Source: Nocardioides litoris
GTDB lineage: Bacteria > Actinomycetota > Actinomycetes > Propionibacteriales > Nocardioidaceae
Length of the DNA: 64,000 nt
NCBI RefSeq assembly: GCF_006346315.1
Contig: NZ_VDMR01000001.1
Span: 620,001 to 684,000 of the forward strand
Direction: 5' to 3'
This document shows positions 56,659 through 64,000 of the stretch, piece by piece; positions within the stretch are counted from its first letter, which is position 1; each line of letters starts with the position of its first letter. The translations under genes and the position numbers were made by a program. Under the pieces are notes generated by a model, which did not search any database, was not told the DNA's origin, and saw only the letters and a program-made list of their open reading frames with translations.

Positions 56659-56689
56659 CCCGGCTGGGTGTCGGAACTCCCTGGCAAGC

Positions 56690-56830
56690 GCGGGAATCCC
56701 CGGTCAGCCGGGTGTTCCTCGACCTGGTGCTCGCCAGGCTCTTCTTGCGCTTGCCAGGCGTTGCACTGCCCGACAAGCGAAAGTTTTCCCTGGCCAGCTG
56801 CAGGAACACCCGGTCGACCGGGTGTTCCTC
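56690..56830. repeat. Palindromic repeat region between the ABC and two-component genes
   Basis: Contains a perfect 28-nt palindrome at 56802-56829 (half AGGAACACCCGGTC) and a related half-site GGTCAGCCGGGTGTTCCTCG near 56700, with CGCCAGGC/GCCAGGCG segments between. It acts at least as a terminator for the two convergent operons and resembles the other intergenic repeats in style but not in sequence. Confidence 0.75.
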
Positions 56831-56862
56831 GCCCCCGGCGTCCCGCCGACCCGGTACGCCGG

Positions 56863-57564
56863 TCAGTCGAGCCCGGCGTCGTGCACGCAGATCGCGACCT
56901 GGACCCGGTTGGTGACGCCGAGCTTGTCGAAGACCCGGGAGACGTGGGTCTTCACCGTCGGCACTGACAGGTAGAGCTCGCCGGCGACCTCGGCGTTGGA
57001 CAGGCCGCGGCCGACGGCGAGGGCGACGTCCATCTCGCGCTCGGTGAGGGTGGACAGGCGGGCGGCGGCCTCGCGGGCGGCGGCCGCAGCCCGCGCCGCC
57101 GCGTCGTCGCCGGCTCCGTCGCCGGCACCGTCGCCGCTCCCGTCCCGCAGCCGGCTGATGAGGGTGCGGGTCACCGACGGCGAGAGCATCGGGTCGCCGT
57201 CGACGACCTTGCGCACCGCGGCGACGATCTCGGCGGGCGGGGTGTCCTTGAGCAGGAACCCGTCGGCGCCGGCGGCGAGCGCCTCGACGACGTACTCGTC
57301 GGCGTCGAAGGTCGTCAGCACCACGACCCGCGGCGCCGTGCCGCCACCGCGGGCCAGCAGGGCGCGGGTGGCCTCCAGGCCGTCCATGCGCGGCATCCGG
57401 ATGTCCATCAGCACCACGTCGGGGGAGAGCTCGGCGGCCCGGTCGAGCGCGTCCTGGCCGTCGACGGCCTCGCCGACGACCTCGATCTCCTGCTGGCCGC
57501 CGAGCATCAGCCGCAGCGCCGAGCGGACCAGCGGGTCGTCGTCGACGAGGAGGACCCGGATCAC
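56863..57564 (-). CDS. NarL/LuxR-type response regulator
   Basis: 233 residues from GTG 57564. Receiver: D8-D10 acidic pocket, phospho-acceptor D54 (VVLMDIRMP), K106 (LLKDTPP). A Gly/Asp/Ala linker (DGAGDGAGDD) leads to a LuxR helix-turn-helix (LTEREMDVALAVGRGLSNAEVAGELYLSVPTVKTHVSRVFDKLG). Overlaps the kinase gene by 4 nt (GTGA). Probably controls the flanking ABC genes. Confidence 0.95.
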   Translation of the reverse strand: MIRVLLVDDDPLVRSALRLMLGGQQEIEVVGEAVDGQDALDRAAELSPDVVLMDIRMPRMDGLEATRALLARGGGTAPRVVVLTTFDADEYVVEALAAGADGFLLKDTPPAEIVAAVRKVVDGDPMLSPSVTRTLISRLRDGSGDGAGDGAGDDAAARAAAAAREAAARLSTLTEREMDVALAVGRGLSNAEVAGELYLSVPTVKTHVSRVFDKLGVTNRVQVAICVHDAGLD

Positions 57565-58718
57565 GCCGCCCACGGTATCCACCCCCGCAGGACCCAGGTG
57601 CCGTCGGTGACGCCGTGCTCGATGCGTCCGCCGCGCAGCACGGCCCGCTCGGCCAGGCCCACGAGACCGAGGCCCGACCCCGGCGCGGCCGAGGGCCCGA
57701 ACCCCACCGGGTTGGCCAGCACCACGTCGATGCCGTCGTCGGGCGAGCCGCTGACCTCGACCACGAGCTCGGCGCCCGGCGCGTGCTTGCGGGCGTTGGT
57801 GATGCCCTCCTGCACGATCCGGTACAACGTGCGACCGACCACGTCGGGCACCGGCGCGTCGGCCAGCGCGGCGTCGTAGGCCACCCGCATGCCCGTACGC
57901 CGGGCCTCCTCGACGAGCGTCTCCACGTCGGCCCACGTCGGCTGCGGGGCGTGGGTGAGCTCGCCGTCGCCGTCGCGCAGCACGCCGAGCACGCCGCGCA
58001 GGTCGGTCAGCGCCTCGTTGGCGGCGTCGCGGATGATGCCGACCTCGGTGCGCAGGTCGTCGGCGGCGAGGTCCTCGCGGTAGGCCAGCGCGCCGGCCCG
58101 CATCGAGATCTGGGAGATCCGGTGGGCCAGCACGTCGTGCATCTCGCGGGCGATGCGGCTGCGCTCGGCCAGCCGTGACTGTGAGGCCCGCAGCTCCTGC
58201 TCGGCCTCGGCCCGCTCGGCCCGGGCCCGCAGCGTCCAGAGCAGCTCGCGGCGCGAGCCGATGTACATGCCCCACGCCATCACGCCCGCGGTGAAGGTCA
58301 GGTTGGTGCCGAGGGTGACCCACCACGGCAGCGGGTCGGCCGGCGGGTAGAGCTCGGAGTACAGCGTGGCGCTGGCCAGCGAGAGCACCGCCACGACCAC
58401 GACCCGGCGCCACTCCCGGCGCGTCGCCAGGGACACCGACGCCAGCACGGCCGGGCCCGCGGCGACCGAGGAGATCGCGCCCACCACCGAGGTCACCACG
58501 GCGACCGTCATGGGGTAGCGACGACGGAAGCAGACCAGCACCAGGGTCGGCAGCCCGACCAGCAGGTCGGCAGTGCGGGGGAGCACGCTCTGGCCCTCGG
58601 CCACCGTGACCCACACGACGGCGCTGATGCCCAGCACCAGCAGCGTCCGCCAGGTGTGGCCCCACCACGACAGCCGCGGCTGGTAGTCCTCCGGCCGCGG
58701 CTGCACCAGGTCGCTCAC
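57561..58718 (-). CDS. Sensor histidine kinase (NarL/DesK-type, HisKA_3)
   Basis: 385 residues from GTG 58718. N-terminal sensor with about five to six spans (to about residue 165), then the HisKA_3 dimerisation helix with SRIAREMHDVLAHRISQISMRAG (phospho-His in MHD) and an HATPase_c domain (RIVQEGITNARKHAPGAELVVEV, GSGLGLVGLAER). No extracellular loop large enough for a periplasmic domain: the signal is probably sensed in the membrane. A leaderless -10 TAGGCT lies at 58726-58731 on the minus strand. Confidence 0.94.
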   Translation of the reverse strand: MSDLVQPRPEDYQPRLSWWGHTWRTLLVLGISAVVWVTVAEGQSVLPRTADLLVGLPTLVLVCFRRRYPMTVAVVTSVVGAISSVAAGPAVLASVSLATRREWRRVVVVAVLSLASATLYSELYPPADPLPWWVTLGTNLTFTAGVMAWGMYIGSRRELLWTLRARAERAEAEQELRASQSRLAERSRIAREMHDVLAHRISQISMRAGALAYREDLAADDLRTEVGIIRDAANEALTDLRGVLGVLRDGDGELTHAPQPTWADVETLVEEARRTGMRVAYDAALADAPVPDVVGRTLYRIVQEGITNARKHAPGAELVVEVSGSPDDGIDVVLANPVGFGPSAAPGSGLGLVGLAERAVLRGGRIEHGVTDGTWVLRGWIPWAA

Positions 58719-58725
58719 GGCGACC

Positions 58726-58731
58726 AGCCTA
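58726..58731 (-). promoter_or_regulatory. -10 element TAGGCT of the sensor kinase operon
   Basis: Read on the minus strand, TAGGCT ends 7 nt before the GTG at 58718. Confidence 0.45.
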
Positions 58732-58858
58732 GGGACCGGGGGACCACGCCGACATCGGTCGGAGGTAGCACCCGCGCCCTCCCGCCCACGACCTTCGTCG
58801 CACCACACCATGCCGCCGCCCGATGTGCCGGAACCCTGCGGAGCGGGAGCGTGGAGCC

Positions 58859-59797
58859 ATGATCGAGGTCAACGGACTCACCCGGACGTACGGCGCCTTC
58901 ACGGCCGTCGACGACGTCACCTTCACCTGCGAGCCCGGCCGCGTGACCGGGTTCCTCGGCCCCAACGGGGCCGGCAAGAGCACGACCATGCGGGTCATGG
59001 TCGGGCTCACGCCGCCGACGCGGGGCAGCGTCACCATCGGCGGCCACCGCTACGAGGACATCCCCAACCCGGGCCGCCACGTCGGCGTCCTCCTCGACGC
59101 CGGCGCCCAGCACGCCGGCCGCACCGGCCGCGAGGTGCTCGAGATCGGGGCCCGCACCATGGGCCTGCCGAAGGACCGGGTCGACGAGATGCTGGCCATG
59201 GTCTCGCTCACCGACAGCGAGGCCGGCCGACGGATGGGCAACTACTCCCTGGGCATGAAGCAGCGGCTCGGCATCGCCCACGCCCTGCTCGGCGACCCCG
59301 AGGTGCTGGTGCTCGACGAGCCCGCCAACGGCCTCGACCCGGCCGGCATCCGCTGGATGCGCGACCTGCTCAAGGGCTACGCCCGCCGCGGCGGCACGGT
59401 GCTGCTCTCCAGCCACCTGCTGCACGAGGTCGAGCTCGTCGCCGACGAGATGATCCTCATCGGTCGCGGCCGCATCGTCGCCCAGGGTGACAAGGCCACC
59501 CTGCTCGCCGGGCAGGGCGCCGCGGCCACCCAGGTGACCGCCGAGGACAACGACGCGCTCGCCGGCGCCCTGACCTCCGCCGGGCACGACGTCACGCCCG
59601 ACGGCGCGGGCCTGCGGGTCACCGCCACCCCGGCCGAGGTCAGCCGCACGGCGATGGACGCCCGCCTCGTCCTCACCGACCTGCGCGCCGCCGGCGCCGG
59701 CCTGGAGGACCTCTTCCTCTCCCTCACCTCCGACACCCAGCGCGAGGCCGCGCCCGCCGCCTCGCCCGCCCCGACCCAGGACGGAGCCGCCGCATGA
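58859..59797 (+). CDS. ABC transporter ATPase, paralogue 2
   Basis: 312 residues from ATG 58859. Same layout as the ATPase at 54809: [44 protein letters not shown], and the shared [20 protein letters not shown] block. Lacks the long Pro-rich C-terminal tail (ends [10 protein letters not shown]). Coupled to its permease by ATGA. Confidence 0.93.
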   Translation: MIEVNGLTRTYGAFTAVDDVTFTCEPGRVTGFLGPNGAGKSTTMRVMVGLTPPTRGSVTIGGHRYEDIPNPGRHVGVLLDAGAQHAGRTGREVLEIGARTMGLPKDRVDEMLAMVSLTDSEAGRRMGNYSLGMKQRLGIAHALLGDPEVLVLDEPANGLDPAGIRWMRDLLKGYARRGGTVLLSSHLLHEVELVADEMILIGRGRIVAQGDKATLLAGQGAAATQVTAEDNDALAGALTSAGHDVTPDGAGLRVTATPAEVSRTAMDARLVLTDLRAAGAGLEDLFLSLTSDTQREAAPAASPAPTQDGAAA

Positions 59798-60627
59798 GCG
59801 CCACCTCCCCGACCAGCACCCCGACCAGCACCCCGACCAGCACCCTCCGGCGCACGATCGACATCAGCCAGGACCAGCCGGTGCCGTTCGGCCGGCTCGT
59901 CGCGGTCGAGACCCGCAAGGTCTTCGACACCCGCGCCGGGCGGTGGTTCTCGATCGCGATCGTCGGGCTGGTGCTCGTGGTCACCGGCTTCGCGGCGCTG
60001 CTGTTCCCCGAGGACCAGCAGACGTACGTCGAGCTGCTCGGCCTCTCCGGCGGCGTGCTCACCTACTTCCTCCCGGTGCTGATGATCCTGCTGGTGACCA
60101 GCGAGTGGTCCCAGCGCACCGGCCTGGCGACGTTCACCCTCGAGCCCCGCCGTTCCCGCGTGATCGCGGCCAAGGTCGTGTGCGGCCTCGGCCTCAGCGT
60201 GGCCGGCCTGGCGCTCGGTGCGCTCATCGCCGCAGGGGGCACCCTGCTCAGCACCGTCGACGGTGGCGAGGCCGTGTGGACCCTCGGCTGGGAGCCCGTG
60301 CAGAGCTTCCTGCTCACCGCCCTGATCGGCGTGCTCGTCGCCTTCGCGCTGGCCATGCTCGTGCGCAGCTCCCCGGCCGCGATCGTGGGCTACTTCCTCT
60401 ACACCTTCGTGCTCCCGGCGGTGGCCGCCACCGTCGCCGCCCTGGTCGACGGGTTCGACGCGGTCGTGCCCTGGATCGAGCTCAACACCGCCCAGACGCC
60501 CCTCATCAGCGGCGACTACCGCGCCACCGGCGAGGAGTGGGCCCAGCTCGGCACCGCGGCCCTGATCTGGCTCGTCGTGCCCTTCGCGCTCGGGCTCTGG
60601 CGGCTGCTGCGGGCCGAGGTCAAGTGA
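59794..60627 (+). CDS. ABC-2 transporter permease, paralogue 2
   Basis: 277 residues. The N-terminus has [12 protein letters not shown] from a 12-bp DNA tandem repeat, then the same architecture as paralogue 1: [61 protein letters not shown], and [15 protein letters not shown]. With paralogue 1 it flanks the two-component system on both sides. Confidence 0.9.
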   Translation: MSATSPTSTPTSTPTSTLRRTIDISQDQPVPFGRLVAVETRKVFDTRAGRWFSIAIVGLVLVVTGFAALLFPEDQQTYVELLGLSGGVLTYFLPVLMILLVTSEWSQRTGLATFTLEPRRSRVIAAKVVCGLGLSVAGLALGALIAAGGTLLSTVDGGEAVWTLGWEPVQSFLLTALIGVLVAFALAMLVRSSPAAIVGYFLYTFVLPAVAATVAALVDGFDAVVPWIELNTAQTPLISGDYRATGEEWAQLGTAALIWLVVPFALGLWRLLRAEVK

Positions 60628-60643
60628 CGTCGGCAGCGGCCAC

Positions 60644-60649
60644 TACGGT
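60644..60649 (+). promoter_or_regulatory. -10 element TACGGT of rph
   Basis: TACGGT ends 7 nt before the ATG at 60657; leaderless rph-rdgB operon. Confidence 0.45.
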
Positions 60650-60656
60650 GACGAGC

Positions 60657-61383
<727 letters not shown>

Positions 61384-61391
<8 letters not shown>

Positions 61392-62007
61392 CACCGACCC
61401 CGGCGTACGGGTCCACCTGGCCTCCCGCAACGCCAAGAAGATCGCCGAGATGGAGCGCATCCTGGCCGAGCACGTCCCCGGTGTGACGGTCCTCGGCCTC
61501 GACGACGTCGAGGCCTACCCGGAGCCGGTCGAGGACGCCCCGACGTTCGAGGGCAACGCGCTCATCAAGGCCCGTGCCGGTGTCGCCGCCACCGGCCTGC
61601 CGACCATCGCCGACGACAGCGGCCTGTGCGTCGATGCCCTCAACGGCATGCCCGGCGTGCTCTCGGCCCGCTGGTCGGGCCCGCCCAAGGACGACGACCG
61701 CAACAACCGGCTGCTGCTCGACCAGCTGGCCGACGTGCCCGACGAGCGGCGTACGGCGCACTTCCGGTGCGCGGTCGCCGTGGTGCGACCCGACGGCCAC
61801 GAGCACGTCGCGGAGGGCCGGATGGAGGGCACGGTGCTGCGGGAGGTGCGGGGCGAGGGCGGCTTCGGCTACGACGTCCTGTTCGTCGCCGACGACCGGC
61901 CTGGCCTCACCACGGCCGAGCTCGACCCGGCCGAGAAGGACGCGGTCTCCCACCGCGGCCGAGCCCTGCGCGAGCTCGCCCCGCTGCTCCCCGACCTGCT
62001 GCGCTGA
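61384..62007 (+). CDS. rdgB: RdgB/HAM1 non-canonical purine NTP pyrophosphatase
   Basis: 207 residues from GTG 61384 (overlaps rph). Hydrolyses ITP, dITP and XTP to monophosphates. [12 protein letters not shown] (the (S/T)xNxxK motif), [27 protein letters not shown] and the C-terminal [10 protein letters not shown] ... [11 protein letters not shown] segments are intact. Confidence 0.96.
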
Positions 62008-62099
62008 GCCGCACGTCGGCTGTCCATCCAGATCCAGTGCGGCGTGCCCTCGGTCGCCGAGCGCTGGCCCACAGCATGCCGCGCGACATGCTGGGGCGC

Positions 62100-62679
62100 T
62101 CAGCCGACGCTGACGTCCACGACGTTCCGGTCCCTGTCGAACACGAGGTCGAGGCGGCTCGGCACAAGGTCCAGGAACACGGGTGCTCCTGGCGCGAGTG
62201 CCCGAACCAGCCATCCGGCAGCGTTGACGACACGTGCTGCCTCGTCGACCTGCATGCCGACCACATCGAGAACGTGCGCCGGGACGACTCCGCGTCCCAG
62301 CGGCCGGACCGGGTAGGAACACCAGTGCTCGAGACGGTCCCACTTGTGACGCTTGGCAGGCACCGGACCAGTACTCGTACTCGTACTCGTTGACATTGGT
62401 GAGGAAGAGCCGCCCATCGGGCTGGCGGTAGGAGTAGTACGTCGCTTCGCGGCTGCCCCAGAAGTCGAAGAAGTCCAGGACTGCGACGTCCTGGATCCCG
62501 TCGTGACGTGTGCAGCACGCGAGCTCGGTGTACAGCGACCATTCAGCCGGTTGTTCGCCGGTGAGCTCGAGGTCGGACGGGTCCTCGGGGAGCAGCTCGT
62601 GTGCGCCGCACGCGATCGTCACGTCGGTCCCGGCCTCGTAGGCAGAGGGTGCCTCGTCCTCGGAGAGCGGCTTCATCAT
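62100..62679 (-). pseudogene. Frameshifted gene with an I78-inhibitor-like C-terminal end
   Basis: From ATG 62679 a protein-like frame (TDVTIACGAHELLPEDPSDL ... YSYRQPDGRLFLTNVNEYEYEYW) has no stop of its own and would run through rdgB. In another frame from about 62365 to the stop at 62100 a credible continuation reads LEHWCSYPVRPLGRGVV ... NAAGWLVRALAPGAPVFLD ... DRDRNVVDVSVG, similar to I78-type peptidase inhibitors. The shift lies near a GAGTAC tandem repeat (about 62372-62390). A separate short gene starting at 62264 or 62255 (51-54 residues) is the alternative. Confidence 0.4.
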
Positions 62680-62724
62680 GAGCTCGAACCCGGGGTGCCA
62701 GGTGACGCCGGAGATCAGGTGACA

Positions 62725-62856
62725 TCACGACGGCCTTTCAGTGAGGAACGAGACGGTGTCGATCCTGCCGTCGATGTCGTGCCACCGGGCCACCGGCGTG
62801 CACCCACGGAGGTCGACGTTCGTGACGTGTCGCTGACCCCGGTACCTGGCTGCCAT
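62725..62856 (-). CDS. Small hypothetical protein, 43 residues
   Basis: ATG 62856 to TGA 62725: MAARYRGQRHVTNVDLRGC and ARWHDIDGRIDTVSF with a short tail. It reads like the C-terminal part of a protein and ends 46 nt before the broken gene at 62679, so both may belong to one degraded locus. No family recognised. Confidence 0.3.
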   Translation of the reverse strand: MAARYRGQRHVTNVDLRGCTPVARWHDIDGRIDTVSFLTERPS

Positions 62857-62891
62857 CACAGGCGCCCGGTCATCGGGGGAGAGCGCGCGGG

Positions 62892-62937
62892 GCGCGGCAT
62901 GGTCGGGCGGAGCCCGCAGCGCGGCATGGTCGGGCGG
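62892..62937. repeat. Direct repeat GCGCGGCATGGTCGGGCGG, two copies
   Basis: Two 19-nt copies (about 62892 and 62919), with a third 15-nt copy GGCATGGTCGGGCGG at about 63289, so the small gene at 62953 is flanked by copies on both sides. Confidence 0.8.
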
Positions 62938-62952
62938 TTCTATGTTGTGGGC

Positions 62953-63273
62953 GTGAGCGACGAGACTGCCTACCCACGGGCAGAGGTCGGTGGCTTCGTG
63001 ATGGGCATGTTCGTGTCCTACGCCGACTGCGGTGATGCTTGGGTGGAGGCTCCAGACGGGTCGGTGGGGACGCTCATTTGGGAGACCGGTGAGTTTCCGT
63101 ATTTCGAGGTCTCCATCGAGCCTGGTGAGAGCCAGTGGGGGACCTACGCCGTGCAGTTGCCCTTGCCATTGACCACCGATGCGGAGGCTGCCGCGTACCT
63201 CGCAGCGCTACTGCCCGCCCTGCGTCCGCGATGGGCCGAGTGGGCACGGGATCGCGAGAGGTGTTCGGACTAG
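62953..63273 (+). CDS. Unrecognised small protein
   Basis: 106 residues from GTG 62953. MGMFVSYADCGDAWVEAPD, VGTLIWETGEFPYFEVSIEPG and TYAVQLPLPLTTDAEAAAYLAALLPALRPRWAEW read as a compact alpha/beta protein similar in style to Nocardioides-type immunity or barrier proteins, but I recognise no family. Lower GC than its neighbours and flanked by the 15-19-nt direct repeats. Confidence 0.6.
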   Translation: MSDETAYPRAEVGGFVMGMFVSYADCGDAWVEAPDGSVGTLIWETGEFPYFEVSIEPGESQWGTYAVQLPLPLTTDAEAAAYLAALLPALRPRWAEWARDRERCSD

Positions 63274-63467
63274 CTGCGTCCCCACGTCGGCATGGTCGGG
63301 CGGATCGCCGGCGCGTGCCGACCATGGATCGGATGTTGGCGGACCCTCCGAGGATCTGGTGGGCGAGGTGATCGAGCGCGGGTCTGACCAGCGCCGCGGC
63401 CGACGGTGACGCTGCGGGGTCGAGCAGGCCGGACGCGTCGGGTCGACGCGCATCGACGAGCGTGCGG

Positions 63468-64000
63468 TCAGGAGGCCCAGCGCCACTGGGACAGCACGGT
63501 GCGCAGGTCGCCCTCGCTCACCGCGTCGCCGGAGGCGGGGTAGGACAGCGCGATCGAGTACTGCCGGCCATCGTGGAGCACGAGGTAGGCAATCTGCTTG
63601 ATCGGCTCGCCGACGTTGTTGGTGCGGTCGTCGATGCGGACCCCGATCGCCCGCTCGCCGTCGACCGTGGTGTCGTCGATGTCGACCGGGGTGGCGCCAT
63701 CGGTGCTGGCCAGGTTGCGCTTCCAGAGGCCCTCGAGGTCGTCGGGGGAGGTGGCCGTGCCGGCGCTGAGGGCCTCGACGATGATGTTGCTCTGGGCCAG
63801 CGGGATCGAGGTGCCCAGCACGATGAGGGTGTCGAGGGTGCCGGTGTCGCCGTCCTCGCTCAGCGTGCCGGCCTCGGCTGTCTGGTCGGTCCAGCCCGGA
63901 GCGGGCAGCGGGAACGTGTAGCCCTCGCCCTGCACCACGCCCTCGGTGGGCGGGGCCGAGGTGGGGTCGGACTCGGTCGGCTCGGACTCCGTCGGCTCCG
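63468..64000 (-). CDS. Probable lipoprotein, N-terminus beyond the window
   Basis: Reading from the window edge gives a Pro-Thr-Glu-Ser repeat linker (EPTESEPTESDPTSAPPTEG) followed by a soluble domain: YTFPLPAPGWTDQTAE, LDTLIVLGTSIPLAQSNIIVE, GERAIGVRIDDRTNNVG, KQIAYLVLHDGRQYSIALSY. This matches PsbP/DUF1795-like extracytoplasmic lipid-anchored proteins in layout; the signal peptide is not in the window. 63274-63467 shows no gene. Confidence 0.65.
   Translation of the reverse strand, partial: EPTESEPTESDPTSAPPTEGVVQGEGYTFPLPAPGWTDQTAEAGTLSEDGDTGTLDTLIVLGTSIPLAQSNIIVEALSAGTATSPDDLEGLWKRNLASTDGATPVDIDDTTVDGERAIGVRIDDRTNNVGEPIKQIAYLVLHDGRQYSIALSYPASGDAVSEGDLRTVLSQWRWAS

Overview
High-GC actinobacterial chromosome, most likely a Nocardioides-like member of the Nocardioidaceae. 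This is inferred from the roughly 70+ % GC codon usage, frequent GTG starts, the tmRNA type, conserved actinobacterial families (DUF3039 with its helicase, DUF2017 with clpS, DUF3152, mec-cysO-cysM, BTAD regulators) and abundant short intergenic palindromes. It is ordinary chromosome carrying two visible accessory patches; there is no phage, plasmid, transposase, integrase or CRISPR array.

Layout. 1-8.3 kb: tail of a CAP-domain protein, prfB, a 480-bp array of alternating palindromic repeats, an amylosucrase-like GH13 enzyme, then ftsE-ftsX-M23 hydrolase-smpB (septal hydrolysis plus trans-translation). 8.3-12.5 kb: an amidohydrolase, an endonuclease-like gene bracketed by two copies of one inverted repeat, a beta-lactamase-fold hydrolase and a mycothiol-type DinB protein. 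12.57 kb: tmRNA. 13.0-15.6 kb: a lower-GC two-gene cassette (RecF/OLD-like ATPase plus PIN-domain protein, start and stop overlapping) lying between a truncated and an intact copy of the leader and 5' end of an M15 peptidase gene; this is the best candidate for an undescribed defence or toxin system. 15.5-31.5 kb: housekeeping and metabolic genes (GDPD, HIT, FabG-type reductase, DUF3048, TetR, AlgH, DUF3039 plus DEAD helicase, HxlR/thioesterase, epimerase, M50, Lrp/HPPD, PPOX). 31.5-42.1 kb: SPFH protein, MarR-MFS and ArsR-MFS operons, a 1395-residue secreted hydrolase/beta-helix protein, and an enoyl-CoA hydratase.

42.1-62 kb: the conserved actinobacterial run clpS-DUF2017 ... BTAD-mec-cysO ... 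cysM ... murI-cAMP phosphodiesterase-like MBL ... rph-rdgB. It is interrupted by a manganese catalase/metal permease operon, an NYN nuclease-GTPase pair, and two paralogous ABC transporters flanking a LuxR-type two-component system. 62-64 kb: small, apparently decaying or unrecognised genes and the end of a lipoprotein gene running off the window.

Two window-wide themes stand out. First, many genes have a TANNNT -10 hexamer only 6-8 nt before the start codon and no Shine-Dalgarno sequence, pointing to leaderless mRNAs. Second, at least six families of palindromic or tandem repeats occupy the intergenic spaces. All assignments are by reading the sequence; no database search was run.
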